Part shown: piece after piece, positions 1 to 8,913 of the stretch
How the letters are laid out: each line of letters starts with the position of its first letter
Numbering within the stretch: position 1 is the first letter of the stretch
Assembly (NCBI RefSeq): GCF_027497255.1
Contig: NZ_CP114903.1
Location: 6,138,001-6,202,000, forward strand
Origin: Micromonospora sp. WMMD882
GTDB taxonomy: Bacteria > Actinomycetota > Actinomycetes > Mycobacteriales > Micromonosporaceae
Length of the DNA stretch: 64,000 nt
Direction: 5' to 3'
Notes under the pieces: generated by a model
Databases searched by the model: none
What the model was told of the DNA's origin: nothing
Seen by the model: the letters and a program-made list of their open reading frames with translations, nothing else
Made by a program: the position numbers and the translations under genes

Positions 1-981
1 CGGCCGGCGGCCCGGCTGCTGCTGCCCAACGACGGTGACCTGACCTTCGCCAAGGTGCGGCTGGACCCGGCGTCGGCGGACACCGTGCCGCTGGTGCTGC
101 CGACGTTGGCCGACCCGCTGGCCCGGGGGCTGCTGTGGGGCGCGACGCTGGACGCCGCGACCGACGGGGAACGCCCGGTGACGGGGCTGGTCGCGTTGAT
201 CGCGGCGGCGTTGCCCGCCGAGACCGAGGTGATCATCGCGGAGGACGTGCTCGGTCTCAGCCGTACCCTGATCGACAGGTACCTCGACCCGGTGGCCCGG
301 GCGGCGGCGCTGGCCGAGGTGGCCGGCGCGTGCCACGAGCTGCTGGCCGGCGCCCCGGCCGGCGGGTCGCTGCAACTCGCCGCGGCCCGTGGCCTCATCG
401 CCGCCAGCGCCGACGCCGCCCTGCTCGGCGGCTGGCTGGCCGGTCGGGACGTGCCGGCCGGGCTGGCCGTCGACACCGACCTGCGCTGGCTGCTGCTGCG
501 TCGGCTGGTGGTGCTCGGCGCGGCCGGCCCGGCGGAGATCACCGCCGAGGCGACCGCCGACCCGAGCGCCCAGGGGGCCGAGGAGGCGGCCCGGTGCCGG
601 GCGGCCCTGCCCGACCCGACGGCGAAACACGCCGCCTGGGAGATGATCACCCGCGACACCGGGCTGTCGAACCGGCTGGTCGAGGCGACCGCGGCCGGCT
701 TCTGGCAGCCCGAGCAGGCGGAGCTGACCGAGCCGTACGTGCAGCGGTACTTCGCCGACATGCCGGCGGCGGCGCGTCGCCGTACCCCCTGGGTCGCCGA
801 CGAGGTCGCGGAGCTGGCCTTCCCCCGCTACGCGGTGGCCGAACGCACCCGGGAGCTGGCCGCGGCGCTGCTGGCCCGCGACGACCTCACGCCCGGCCTG
901 CGGCGCGTGGTCGTCGACGCCGACGACGACCTGCGTCGGGCGCTGGTCGCCCGGACGGCGGTGGCGGCGGTGGTGGCGTGA
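1..981 (+). CDS. pepN: Aminopeptidase N, C-terminal part (5' end outside window)
   Basis: The reading frame is open from base 1 and ends at TGA 979-981, giving about 326 C-terminal residues. It begins with an ...LLLPNDGDLTFAKVRLD stretch, the junction that in actinobacterial M1 aminopeptidases leads into the helical ERAP1-like C-terminal domain, and the rest is Ala/Leu-rich helix as expected. The zinc HExxH and GAMEN motifs would lie upstream and are not visible. The enzyme removes N-terminal residues from peptides in the cytoplasm. The stop overlaps the GTG of the next gene (GTGA), so the two are probably translationally coupled. The family call rests only on the C-terminal domain. Confidence 0.85.
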   Translation, partial: RPAARLLLPNDGDLTFAKVRLDPASADTVPLVLPTLADPLARGLLWGATLDAATDGERPVTGLVALIAAALPAETEVIIAEDVLGLSRTLIDRYLDPVARAAALAEVAGACHELLAGAPAGGSLQLAAARGLIAASADAALLGGWLAGRDVPAGLAVDTDLRWLLLRRLVVLGAAGPAEITAEATADPSAQGAEEAARCRAALPDPTAKHAAWEMITRDTGLSNRLVEATAAGFWQPEQAELTEPYVQRYFADMPAAARRRTPWVADEVAELAFPRYAVAERTRELAAALLARDDLTPGLRRVVVDADDDLRRALVARTAVAAVVA

Positions 982-1994
982 TCTCCGGTGCCGACGGGGT
1001 GTCCGTCACCCGCGCGGACGTCGACGACGCCGTCGCCCGGACCACCGGCCAGGTCCGCCGGACGCCCGTCCTCGCCGCCGAGCCGTGGCCGACGGTCGAC
1101 CACCCCCCGCAGCACGGGGACGCCGACGACCGGCGGCGCCGGACCGAGGACGCCGACGGCCCGTTGTGGCTCAAGCTGGAGATGACGCAGCACACCGGCT
1201 CGTTCAAGGCCCGGGGGGCGGTCAACCGGCTCCGGTCGGCGGCCGAGAGCGGCGAGCTGACCGACGCCGGAGTGGTCGCCGCGTCCGGCGGGAACGCCGG
1301 CGCCGCGGTGGCCTGGGCCGCCGCCCGGCTCGGCGTGCCGGCGGAGATCTACGTGCCGACCACGTCCGCGGCGGCCAAGGTCCGCCGTCTGCACGCGCTC
1401 GGCGCGACGGTGACCCAGGTCGGCCGGGAGTACGCCGAGGCGTACCAGGCCGCGACCGGACGGGCGGCGCAGACCGGGGCGGTCCTCTGCCACGCGTACG
1501 ACCAGCCGGCGATGGTGGCCGGGGCGGGCACGCTCGGCGTGGAGCTGTGGGCGCAGACCGGCGGGGTGGACACCGTCCTGGTGGCGGTGGGCGGTGGTGG
1601 GCTGGTGGCCGGGGTGGCCGCCGCCCTCGACGGGCTGGCCCGGGTGGTCGGGGTCGAGCCGGTGGGCGCGCCCACCCTGCACGCCGCGTTGGCGGCGGGC
1701 CGGCCGACCGACGTGCCGGTCTCCGGGTTGGCGGCGGACTCGCTCGGCGCGCGCCGGGTCGGGCGGATCGCCTTCGACGTGGCGGTCCGGTGCGACGTCG
1801 GCTCGCTGCTGGTCGGTGACGACGACCTGGTGGCGGCCCGGCAGTGGCTGTGGGACCGGTACCGGCTGGTGGTGGAGCACGGGGCGGCGGCGGCCATGGC
1901 CGCGTTGACCGCCGGCGCGTACCGCCCGACGCCGGGGGAGCGGGTCGCCGTGGTGCTCTGCGGCGCGAACACCGACCCGAGCGACCTGCCCTGA
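978..1994 (+). CDS. PLP-dependent threonine/serine dehydratase-like protein
   Basis: A 338-residue fold-type II PLP enzyme related to threonine/serine dehydratase. The Schiff-base lysine is in GSFKARGA (K77). ASGGNAGAA follows, as for the substrate-binding loop, and a Gly-rich phosphate loop VGGGGLVAG lies near residue 205. It lacks the C-terminal ACT domain of biosynthetic IlvA, so it looks catabolic or racemase-like. An odd polar insert (HGDADDRRRRTEDAD, about 47-60) precedes the catalytic lysine. The start is GTG 978 overlapping the pepN stop; GTG 999 is an alternative. The exact substrate cannot be told from sequence. Confidence 0.85.
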   Translation: MISGADGVSVTRADVDDAVARTTGQVRRTPVLAAEPWPTVDHPPQHGDADDRRRRTEDADGPLWLKLEMTQHTGSFKARGAVNRLRSAAESGELTDAGVVAASGGNAGAAVAWAAARLGVPAEIYVPTTSAAAKVRRLHALGATVTQVGREYAEAYQAATGRAAQTGAVLCHAYDQPAMVAGAGTLGVELWAQTGGVDTVLVAVGGGGLVAGVAAALDGLARVVGVEPVGAPTLHAALAAGRPTDVPVSGLAADSLGARRVGRIAFDVAVRCDVGSLLVGDDDLVAARQWLWDRYRLVVEHGAAAAMAALTAGAYRPTPGERVAVVLCGANTDPSDLP

Positions 1995-2110
1995 GCGGCG
2001 ACCTGCCCTGAGCGGCGGTCCGGCCTGAGCGGCGACCTGCCCTGAGCGGCGGTCCGGCCTGAGCGGCGACCTGCCCTGAGCGGCGGTCCGGCCTGAGCGG
2101 CGGTCCGGCC
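1979..2110 (+). repeat. Tandem 17-bp repeats spanning the dehydratase stop codon
   Basis: After a partial unit at 1979-1992 there are seven copies of a 17-mer in two alternating versions, GAGCGGCGACCTGCCCT and GAGCGGCGGTCCGGCCT, giving a 34-bp higher-order period. The first version is the last codons of the preceding gene, and the stop TGA (1992-1994) lies at a unit boundary. This looks like local expansion of the gene's 3' end. Confidence 0.95.
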
Positions 2111-2245
2111 GGCCGGGCCTGGGTCGCCGCCCGGCTGGCGCGGGGCGGGCGGGCCGTCGGCGCGGGCTGTCGGTCGGGCAGCGGCCGGTGTGACCGCTGC
2201 CGCACGACCAGGTACGCCCCGGCGCCACCGGCCTACGATCATCTG

Positions 2246-2842
2246 ATGGAGCAGGACATCCGGCGGGTCGGGATCATGGGTGGCACCTTCGATCCGATCC
2301 ACCACGGGCACCTGGTCGCCGCCAGCGAGGTGGCCGACCGGTTCGGCCTGGACGAGGTGGTCTTCGTCCCCACCGGGCAGCCGTGGCAGAAGGCCGACGA
2401 GCCGGTGAGCCCGGCCGAGGACCGCTACCTGATGACGGTGATCGCCACCGCCTCCAACCCGCGTTTCCAGGTCAGCCGGGTCGACATCGACCGCGGCGGC
2501 CCCACCTACACCGTCGACACCCTGCGTGACCTGCATGCCGAGTACGGGCCGAAGGCGCAGCTCTACTTCATCACCGGCGCCGACGCGCTGGCGCGGATCC
2601 TCTCCTGGAAGGACCTGTCCGAGGTCCTCGAACTGGCCCACTTCATCGGGGTCACCCGGCCGGGGTTCGAGCTGTCCGACGAGCACCTGCCCGCCGACTC
2701 GGTGAGCCTGGTGCAGGTGCCGGCCATGGCGATCTCGTCCACCGACTGTCGGGAGCGGGTGGGCCGGGGTGAGCCGGTCTGGTACCTCGTGCCCGACGGT
2801 GTGGTGCAGTACATCGCCAAACGGCGTCTCTACCAGTGCTGA
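2246..2842 (+). CDS. nadD: Nicotinate-nucleotide adenylyltransferase
   Basis: 198 residues, the usual length for NadD. It transfers AMP from ATP to nicotinate mononucleotide, making deamido-NAD in NAD synthesis. The nucleotidyltransferase signature [11 protein letters not shown] is at residues 12-22 and the C-terminal ISSTDCR motif near 166. ATG 2246 begins just before the first beta strand (RRVGIMGG). It is the first gene of the nadD-rsfS-phosphatase group, an order also found in mycobacteria. Confidence 0.97.
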   Translation: MEQDIRRVGIMGGTFDPIHHGHLVAASEVADRFGLDEVVFVPTGQPWQKADEPVSPAEDRYLMTVIATASNPRFQVSRVDIDRGGPTYTVDTLRDLHAEYGPKAQLYFITGADALARILSWKDLSEVLELAHFIGVTRPGFELSDEHLPADSVSLVQVPAMAISSTDCRERVGRGEPVWYLVPDGVVQYIAKRRLYQC

Positions 2843-2951
2843 TTCTGCCGGTTTTGTCCGGCTGCGCCCGATAGTCGACCAGAACTGCCAGGTCGTTCCC
2901 GCGCCGCGTGTGAGAGGCTAGGAGCATCGTACGGCTGATCGAAGGAGAACG

Positions 2952-3401
2952 GTGACAGTTTCCGAGCGCGCCCACGAGCTGGCGACCGCAGCCGCCCAGG
3001 CTGCCGCCGACAAGAAGGCGCAGGACATCGTCATCATCGACGTGGGCGACCAGCTCGCCATCACCGACGCCTTCCTGCTCGCCTCGGCCCCCAACGAGCG
3101 TCAGGTGCTCGCCATCGTGGACGCGATCGAGGAACGGCTGCTCGACCTGCCGGAGAAGGTCAAGCCGGTCCGGCGGGAGGGCGAGCGGGGCGGACGCTGG
3201 GTGCTGCTCGACTACGTCGACATCGTGGTGCACGTCCAGCACACCGAGGAGCGCGAGTTCTACGCGCTCGACCGGCTCTGGAAGGACTGCCCGACCATCC
3301 CGTTCGTCGACCGGGACCTGGTCGACGCCGACGCCACCGCCAGCCCCTCGGCTCCGGTCTCGGCTTCGGCTTCGGCTTCGGTCTCGGCTTCGGCCGAATG
3401 A
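2952..3401 (+). CDS. rsfS: Ribosomal silencing factor
   Basis: 149 residues of the RsfS/Iojap family. The protein binds ribosomal protein uL14 and blocks subunit joining when nutrients are low. The family core is clear: KKAQDIVIIDVGD, ITDAFLLASAPNERQ and GRWVLLDYVDIVVH. GTG 2952 follows an AAGGAG ribosome-binding site. The last about 20 residues are a Ser/Ala tail encoded by a hexanucleotide repeat and are probably disordered. The stop overlaps the next ATG (ATGA, 3398-3401). Confidence 0.97.
   Translation: MTVSERAHELATAAAQAAADKKAQDIVIIDVGDQLAITDAFLLASAPNERQVLAIVDAIEERLLDLPEKVKPVRREGERGGRWVLLDYVDIVVHVQHTEEREFYALDRLWKDCPTIPFVDRDLVDADATASPSAPVSASASASVSASAE
3346..3395 (+). repeat. Hexanucleotide microsatellite inside rsfS 3' end
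   Basis: Imperfect copies of GGCTTC/GGTCTC encode the SASASASVSASA tail of RsfS. Six-base units keep the frame, so copy number could vary without breaking the gene. Confidence 0.9.
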
Positions 3402-4087
3402 CCCGGCTGATCGTCTGGCGGCACGGCAACACCGACTGGAACGCCGGCAACCGGGTACAGGGGCAGACCGACGTCCCGCTCAACGAACGGGGCCGGGAAG
3501 AGGCCCGCGCCGCCGCGTCGCTGCTCGCCGCGCTGCGCCCGGACGCCATCGTGGCCAGCGACCTGAGCCGGGCCGCCGACACCGCCGCCGCCCTCGCCGC
3601 GCTCACCGGCCTGCCGGTACGCACCGACCCGCGGCTGCGGGAGCGCTACTACGGCCGGTGGCAGGGGCTGCTCATCACCGAGGTCGCGGAACGCTACCCC
3701 ACCGAGCACGCCCGCTGGCGGGCCGGTGACCCGGACCCGGGCGCCGAGGTGGAGAGTCTCCACGACCTGGGCGTACGGGTCGGGGCCGGGTTGCAGGCCG
3801 CCGTCGACGCGCTGCCGGGCGGCACCGTCGTGGTCGCCACCCATGGCGGCGGGGCCCGGCAGGGCTGCGGTCACCTGCTCGGCTGGGACCACACCGTGCT
3901 GCGCACCGTCAGCTCCCTGGCCAACTGCCACTGGACGGAGCTGCGGCACGACGACGTCCGAGGCTGGCAGTTGCGGGCGCACAACGTCGGCGCGTCCACC
4001 GCGCCCGTCGCGCGTCCGCTCGCCGCCGAGACCGCCGTCGCCGGTGAGCGGCTGGGCTACGCCACCGCCCCCACCGAAGCAGTCTGA
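3398..4087 (+). CDS. Histidine phosphatase (possible glucosyl-3-phosphoglycerate phosphatase)
   Basis: 229 residues of the phosphoglycerate mutase-like histidine phosphatase superfamily. The phosphohistidine motif is RHGNT (residues 8-12), the second catalytic histidine is in ATHGGGARQ (about 148), and the DLSRAADTA stretch supplies a phosphate-binding arginine. The gene overlaps rsfS by 4 bp. In M. tuberculosis the gene directly after nadD-rsfS is GpgP, which dephosphorylates glucosyl-3-phosphoglycerate in methylglucose polysaccharide synthesis. Position and length agree with that role, but other small phosphatases of the family cannot be excluded. Confidence 0.88.
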   Translation: MTRLIVWRHGNTDWNAGNRVQGQTDVPLNERGREEARAAASLLAALRPDAIVASDLSRAADTAAALAALTGLPVRTDPRLRERYYGRWQGLLITEVAERYPTEHARWRAGDPDPGAEVESLHDLGVRVGAGLQAAVDALPGGTVVVATHGGGARQGCGHLLGWDHTVLRTVSSLANCHWTELRHDDVRGWQLRAHNVGASTAPVARPLAAETAVAGERLGYATAPTEAV

Positions 4088-4130
4088 CCCCCCTCCGCCC
4101 GGGCCGCCCACCACCGGCCGTGCCGGCTGT

Positions 4131-4245
4131 CGCGCCGCCTCGTCGGCCGGGTGCCGCGCCGCCTCGTCGGCCGGGTGCCGCGCCAGATCAGCGAAGTAGC
4201 GGTGTCCTGCGCCCACGACGCCCCCGGATCCTGGAAACGGTGGGC
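4131..4245 (+). repeat. 24-bp direct repeat followed by a dispersed repeat (copy 1)
   Basis: Two exact 24-bp units (4131-4154, 4155-4178) and the start of a third are followed by CCGCGCCAGATCAGCGAAG at about 4178-4196, then AGCGGTGTCC and a GAAACGGTG end near 4240. The same elements recur at about 33206-33270, where the middle forms a perfect hairpin. Here the right arm is degraded. Confidence 0.75.
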
Positions 4246-4302
4246 GGCGGGACCCGGTGCTCGGTCCGGCGGTCCGGTCCGAGATCGGCTAGCGTGCCGG
4301 GC

Positions 4303-5151
4303 ATGCCCGTCGCGGTCGTCACCGACTCCACCGCCTATCTTCCGCCCGAGCTGGTGCGTGAACACCGGCTGACCGTGGTGCCGCTGACCGTCGTGCTCAA
4401 CGGCGCGGAGGGCCTGGAGGGGGTCGAGACCCGGCCGGAGGAGGCTGCCCGGGCGCTCGGCGGACGGCGGGTGTCGGTGAGCACCTCCCAACCGGCGCCC
4501 GAGCGGTTCGGGCAGACCTATCGTCGGCTGCTGGCCGAGGGGGCCGACGGGGTGTTGTCGGTGCACCTGTCGGCGGGACTCTCCGGCACCGTCGAGGGCG
4601 CCCGGGCCGCCGCCACCGAGTTCGGGGGCAGGGTCGCGGTGGTGGACAGCCGGTCCGCCGGCATGGGCATCGGTTTCCCGGTGCTCGCCGCCGCCCGGGC
4701 CGCCGCGCGGGCCGCGCAACTGCCCGAGGTACGCGACGCGGCCCAGGCCGCCGTGGCGCGTACCACGATCTTCTTCTACGTCGACACGTTGGAGTTCCTT
4801 CGCCGGGGTGGCCGGATCAGCGCCGCCGAGGCGCTGCTCGGCACGGCGTTGTCGGTCAAGCCGATCATGCACATGCTGGACGGCGCGATCGTGGTCAGGG
4901 ACAAGGTCCGTACCGCGAGCCGGGGGGTCACCAGGCTGACCGAACTCGCCGTCGAGGTGGCCGGCGCCGACGAGGTGGACCTGGCCGTGCACCACCTGGC
5001 CGCGCCGCAGCGCGCCGAGCAGCTTCTCGACGCGCTGCGGGGTCGCCTCGGCGACCAGGTGCGCGACACGTACCTCACCGAGGCGGGCGCGGTGGTCGCC
5101 GCGCATGCCGGGCCTGGTCTGGCGTCCGTGGTGGTGCACCGCCGGGCGTAG
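4303..5151 (+). CDS. DegV family fatty-acid-binding protein
   Basis: 282 residues of the DegV fold, which binds a fatty acid; in Firmicutes such proteins (FakB) present fatty acids to a kinase. Visible features are VAVVTDSTAYLPPE at the N-terminus, the STSQPAP loop, SAGLSGT near residue 90 and the TLEFLRRGGRIS motif, all typical. The start is ATG 4303 within GGGCATGCCCGTCG. The upstream frame is open, but family alignment begins here. No FakA-like kinase is nearby, so its partner is unknown. Confidence 0.93.
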   Translation: MPVAVVTDSTAYLPPELVREHRLTVVPLTVVLNGAEGLEGVETRPEEAARALGGRRVSVSTSQPAPERFGQTYRRLLAEGADGVLSVHLSAGLSGTVEGARAAATEFGGRVAVVDSRSAGMGIGFPVLAAARAAARAAQLPEVRDAAQAAVARTTIFFYVDTLEFLRRGGRISAAEALLGTALSVKPIMHMLDGAIVVRDKVRTASRGVTRLTELAVEVAGADEVDLAVHHLAAPQRAEQLLDALRGRLGDQVRDTYLTEAGAVVAAHAGPGLASVVVHRRA

Positions 5152-5617
5152 GGCGGGGCCTCCCCGGGAGCTGCGTCTGTCGGACCCGCGCGGCCGGGGC
5201 GGGCGCGTCCAATGCGGGCGTGACCGGGGGCGGGCGCGTCCAAGGCGGGCGCGGGCGGGCCGGGCGTGACCGGGGGCGGGCGCGGCCGGGGGGCGGCCGG
5301 GCAGCCGCATGCTCGGACACGTCCTGTCGAGCTGCCCCATGTTCGGGGCGGCGGACGACGATCGCCCCCGCAGCGGAGCGGGCGCGCGTGGTCGCCGGCG
5401 AAGGACGTTCCGCCCCGGGGGCGGGCGGATCCGCACCGGAGCCGCTGCCCGTCGACGGGTGACCGGCCCGGTGAGCTGCTCGTCCGTGACTCCGGCAGAG
5501 CGCCGCTGAGCCGGCGGCCCATACCACACCGAGGGCATGATCAGGGTGTTGTCCACAGGCGGCCCGGCTGTCCACAGGGGACCCCATTGGGCGTCGCCGT
5601 CGGTCTAGCGTCACGGC
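5152..5617 (+). other. Intergenic region with G-rich repeats and paired DnaA-box-like 9-mers
   Basis: 466 bp with no convincing gene. The first part is very GC-rich and contains a 24-bp direct repeat (5215-5238 and 5261-5284, 46 bp apart). Near the 3' end are TTGTCCACA (5549-5557) and CTGTCCACA (5568-5576), 19 bp apart on the same strand. Both resemble the actinobacterial DnaA box TTGTCCACA, and they sit 40-70 bp before the comEA start. Confidence 0.6.
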
Positions 5618-6406
5618 GTGTCCGACGACCAGGAGACCGAGGTACGCGATCGGCTGCGCCGGCTGCTTCCCGTACGCGACGGGGTGTCGCAGCTCCGCCC
5701 GGCGCCCGCGTTACCCGGCGACGACGACCCTGACGGGACCGGGCCGGGTCTGCCGTCGACGCCGAGTCGGCGTCGGCTGCCCGGCCCGGGGCCGTTCGAT
5801 CCCGGGCGGCGCGGCGTGCGGGCGCTGGCCATGGTCGCGGTGCTGGTGGTGCTCGGGGCCGGGTTCTGGGCCTGGCGGTCCCGGCCCCACGTGGAGCCGG
5901 TCCCCACCCCGTCCGTGTCGGCCGGGTCGCCGCTTGTCGAAGCGTCCGGCATGCCCTCCGGCGAGGCGGCCGAGCTCGTGGTGGCGGTCGCCGGAAAGGT
6001 ACGCCGACCGGGGCTGGTCCGGCTCCCGGCGGGGGCCCGGGTCGCCGACGCGATCGAGGCGGCCGGCGGCGCGCAGCCCGGCGTGGACGTCGCCCTGATC
6101 AACCCGGCCCGCAAGGTCGTCGACGGTGAGCTGATCGCGGTCGGCATCACCCCGCCGCCGGCCGCCGCTGGCGGTGGGCCCGGCGCTGGCGGTGGGCCCG
6201 GCGCGGCGCCCGGCGGAAAGGTCAACCTGAACACCGCCACCGTGGCGCAACTCGACACCCTGCCCGGGGTCGGCCCCGTGCTCGCCGAGCGGATCATCGC
6301 CCACCGCGACCGGCAGGGCGGCTTCCGCTCGGTCGGCGACCTGCGACAGGTCGAGGGCATCGGCGACGCCCGTTACGAGCAGCTCAAGGACCTGGTGACG
6401 GTGTGA
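5618..6406 (+). CDS. comEA: ComEA-like DNA-binding protein (helix-hairpin-helix)
   Basis: 262 residues: a charged N-terminus, one membrane segment at about 67-86 (VRALAMVAVLVVLGAGFWAW), an SLBB domain at about 117-175, a Gly/Pro linker, and a C-terminal helix-hairpin-helix pair with VNLNTATVAQLDTLPGVG. In competent bacteria ComEA binds incoming double-stranded DNA outside the membrane. GTG 5618 is the start. Its stop overlaps the comEC GTG, so the two are coupled. Natural competence is not established for most actinomycetes, so the role here is inferred. Confidence 0.93.
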   Translation: MSDDQETEVRDRLRRLLPVRDGVSQLRPAPALPGDDDPDGTGPGLPSTPSRRRLPGPGPFDPGRRGVRALAMVAVLVVLGAGFWAWRSRPHVEPVPTPSVSAGSPLVEASGMPSGEAAELVVAVAGKVRRPGLVRLPAGARVADAIEAAGGAQPGVDVALINPARKVVDGELIAVGITPPPAAAGGGPGAGGGPGAAPGGKVNLNTATVAQLDTLPGVGPVLAERIIAHRDRQGGFRSVGDLRQVEGIGDARYEQLKDLVTV

Positions 6407-8913
6407 ACGGCCGCCGCCCAGCCGGGCCGTCGGGCCCTGGGGCGGGGTCGGGTGACGGGGTGACCGGCCGCCACCGCCCGGCCGGACCGCCACCGCCCGG
6501 GTCGGGGTCGGGGCGGCCGGCCAGCCGGCCCACCGACGCGGCCGGTCAGGTCGACCTCCGGCCACCCGACCTGCGGTTGGTCGGGCTCGCGGTGGCCACC
6601 TGGCTGACCGCGCTCGCCGGGCTGAGCCTGTCCGCCCCGGCGAGCCTGCTACTGGCCGTGGCGGCGGCGGTGCTGGCCGCCGCGCTCGCCGTCCATCTGC
6701 TGGGCCGGCTCGGTCGACCCGGGGCGCCCGCCCGGCGGTACGGCTGGATCGCCGTCGCCGTGCTGCTCGGCGTGGTCTGCGGCGGCGCGGCGACCGCCGC
6801 CCGGCTGACCGCCCGGGACGCGGCGGTCGTCCGGGCGCTGACCGGGGAACGGGCGTCGGTCACCGCCGAACTCGTGGTGCGGGACGACCCGCGGCCGGTC
6901 CGGGGCGTGGTCGGCCGTCCCGCGATGCTGCTGGCCCCGGCCGACCTGGTCGGCGTGACCGGGCCGGACGGTCGGCGGGTCGACGCCCCGGTCCGGATGT
7001 TGGTGCTCGCCACCGACCCGGCCTGGCGGGGGCTGCTGCCCGGCCAGCGGCTCACCGCGCAGGGGCGGCTCGCCGAGCCCCGGGGCGGCGACCTGACCGG
7101 CGCGGTGCTCAGCGCCAGCGGTCCGCCGACGCTGCTCGGTGGACCCGGCTGGGCGCAACGCGCCGCCGGCCGGCTCCGGGCCGGGCTGCAACGAGCCTGC
7201 GCCCCGCTGCCGGACGACCAGGGTGGGCTGCTGCCCGGCCTGGTCGTGGGCGACACCAGCCGGTTGCCGCCGGAGGTCGAGGAGGACTTCCGGGCCACCG
7301 GCATGACCCATCTGAACGCCGTCTCCGGTTCCAACGTGGCGATCGTGGTGGGCGCGGTGCTGCTGCTGGCCCGCTGGGCACGGGCCGGTCCCCGGCTGGC
7401 GGTGGCGCTGTGCGGGGTCGCGCTGGTCGGCTTCGTCATCCTGGTGCGACCGTCGCCGAGCGTGGTGCGGGCGGCCACCATGGGCGCGATCGGGCTGGCC
7501 GCGCTCGCCGCCGGTCGTCCCCGGGCCGCGCTGCCCGCCCTGGCCGCCGCGGTCACCGTGCTGGTGCTGGCCGATCCCGACCTGGCCGGTGACCCGGGTT
7601 TCGCGCTCTCCGTCCTGGCCACCGGCGGGCTGCTGCTGATCGCCCCCCGGTGGCGGGACGCGCTGCGGCGGCGTGGGGTGCCGACGGGTCTGGCCGAGGC
7701 GCTGGCCGTGCCGGCCGCCGCCCAGCTCGCCTGTGGGCCGGTGGTCGCCGGGCTGTCCGGCACGGTGAGCCTGGTGGCCGTACCGGCGAACCTGCTCGTC
7801 GTGCCGGCGGTCGCGCCCGCCACGGTGCTGGGTGTGCTGGCGGCGGTGTTGTCGCCGCTGTGGCCGGCGGCGGCCGAGTTCGTCGCCTGGCTGGCGAGCT
7901 GGCCGGCGTGGTGGCTGGTCACCGTCGCCAGGTACGGCGCCCGGCTGCCCGCCGGGAACGTCCCCTGGCCGGGCGGGGCGTTCGGCGGGTTGCTGCTGGC
8001 GGCGGCGACCGTGGCGCTGCTGGTGGCCGTCCGCCGTCCGGTGGTCCGCCGGCTGGTGGCGGTGGTGGCGCTCGCCGCGGTGCTGGGCGCGTTGCCGGTC
8101 CGGTTGGTGGCGAGCGGCTGGCCACCCCGGGGTTGGGTGGTGGCGGTGTGCGCGGTCGGCCAGGGTGACCTGGTCGTGCTGCCGGTGGCTGCGGGTCAGG
8201 CGGTGGTGGTGGACGCCGGCCCCGATCCGGCGGCGGCCGACGGCTGCCTGCGGCGGCTCGGCGTACGTCAGGTGCCGCTGCTGGTGGTCAGCCACTTCCA
8301 CGTCGACCACACCGGCGGTGTCGACGGGGTGGCCCGGGGGCGCCGGGTGACGGCCGTGGTGACGCCACGGTGGCCGGAGCCGGCGGCTGGGCGCGACCTG
8401 GTCCACACCTCGGCGGTCGTCGCGGGGGCGCGGGTGGGGCCGGCCGTCGACGGGTGGACGTTCCGGGCGGGCGGGGTGGAGTTGGCGCTGGTCGGCCCGC
8501 CGTACCCGATGCGCGGCACCCGTTCCGACCCGAACAACAACTCCCTGGTGCTGCTCGCCCGGGTGGCCGGGGTGCGGATGCTGCTCGCCGGGGACGCCGA
8601 GACCGAGGAGCAGCGGGCGGTGCTCGACCGGGTGCCGGCGAGCACCCTCGACGTGGACGTGCTGAAGGTCGCCCACCACGGCTCCGCCTACCAGGATCCG
8701 GCGTTCCTCGACGCGACCCGGCCGGCGGTGGCGCTGGTGCCGGTGGGGGCGGGCAACGGGTACGGGCATCCGAATCCGGCCGTGCTGGCGAGACTGGCGC
8801 GCGGCGGGGCCCGCGTGCTGCGCACCGACACCCAGGGTGACCTGGCGGTGGTCGCCGAGGGTGGTCGTCTGGCGGTGGTGGCGCGCGGCGGCCGGTCAGG
8901 GCCGGGCGGGTGA
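6403..8913 (+). CDS. comEC: ComEC/Rec2 DNA-uptake channel protein
   Basis: 836 residues. Predicted membrane helices occur near residues 55-110, followed by an OB-like extracytoplasmic stretch, the multi-helix Competence domain (about 240-520; NAVSGSNVAIVVGAVLLL is characteristic), and a C-terminal metallo-beta-lactamase domain with SHFHVDHTGG near 630 and a later AHHGS. ComEC forms the channel for single-stranded DNA across the membrane. GTG 6403 overlaps the comEA stop. The 3' end runs 18 bp into the convergent IMPase-like gene. Confidence 0.95.
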   Translation: MNGRRPAGPSGPGAGSGDGVTGRHRPAGPPPPGSGSGRPASRPTDAAGQVDLRPPDLRLVGLAVATWLTALAGLSLSAPASLLLAVAAAVLAAALAVHLLGRLGRPGAPARRYGWIAVAVLLGVVCGGAATAARLTARDAAVVRALTGERASVTAELVVRDDPRPVRGVVGRPAMLLAPADLVGVTGPDGRRVDAPVRMLVLATDPAWRGLLPGQRLTAQGRLAEPRGGDLTGAVLSASGPPTLLGGPGWAQRAAGRLRAGLQRACAPLPDDQGGLLPGLVVGDTSRLPPEVEEDFRATGMTHLNAVSGSNVAIVVGAVLLLARWARAGPRLAVALCGVALVGFVILVRPSPSVVRAATMGAIGLAALAAGRPRAALPALAAAVTVLVLADPDLAGDPGFALSVLATGGLLLIAPRWRDALRRRGVPTGLAEALAVPAAAQLACGPVVAGLSGTVSLVAVPANLLVVPAVAPATVLGVLAAVLSPLWPAAAEFVAWLASWPAWWLVTVARYGARLPAGNVPWPGGAFGGLLLAAATVALLVAVRRPVVRRLVAVVALAAVLGALPVRLVASGWPPRGWVVAVCAVGQGDLVVLPVAAGQAVVVDAGPDPAAADGCLRRLGVRQVPLLVVSHFHVDHTGGVDGVARGRRVTAVVTPRWPEPAAGRDLVHTSAVVAGARVGPAVDGWTFRAGGVELALVGPPYPMRGTRSDPNNNSLVLLARVAGVRMLLAGDAETEEQRAVLDRVPASTLDVDVLKVAHHGSAYQDPAFLDATRPAVALVPVGAGNGYGHPNPAVLARLARGGARVLRTDTQGDLAVVAEGGRLAVVARGGRSGPGG

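Noticed and set aside
135..1994. A single 619-residue frame running from inside pepN through the dehydratase
   Set aside because: The first about 280 residues are Arg/Gly/Pro-rich shadow of pepN in another frame; the real gene starts at GTG 978.
1979..2110. CRISPR array
   Set aside because: Repeats are contiguous 17-mers without spacers, and no cas genes are present.
3346..3395. Frameshift or sequencing artefact in rsfS
   Set aside because: The hexanucleotide repeat keeps the frame and the stop overlaps the next start as expected.
5549..5576. Chromosomal replication origin
   Set aside because: Only two boxes, no AT-rich unwinding region and no dnaA or dnaN nearby.
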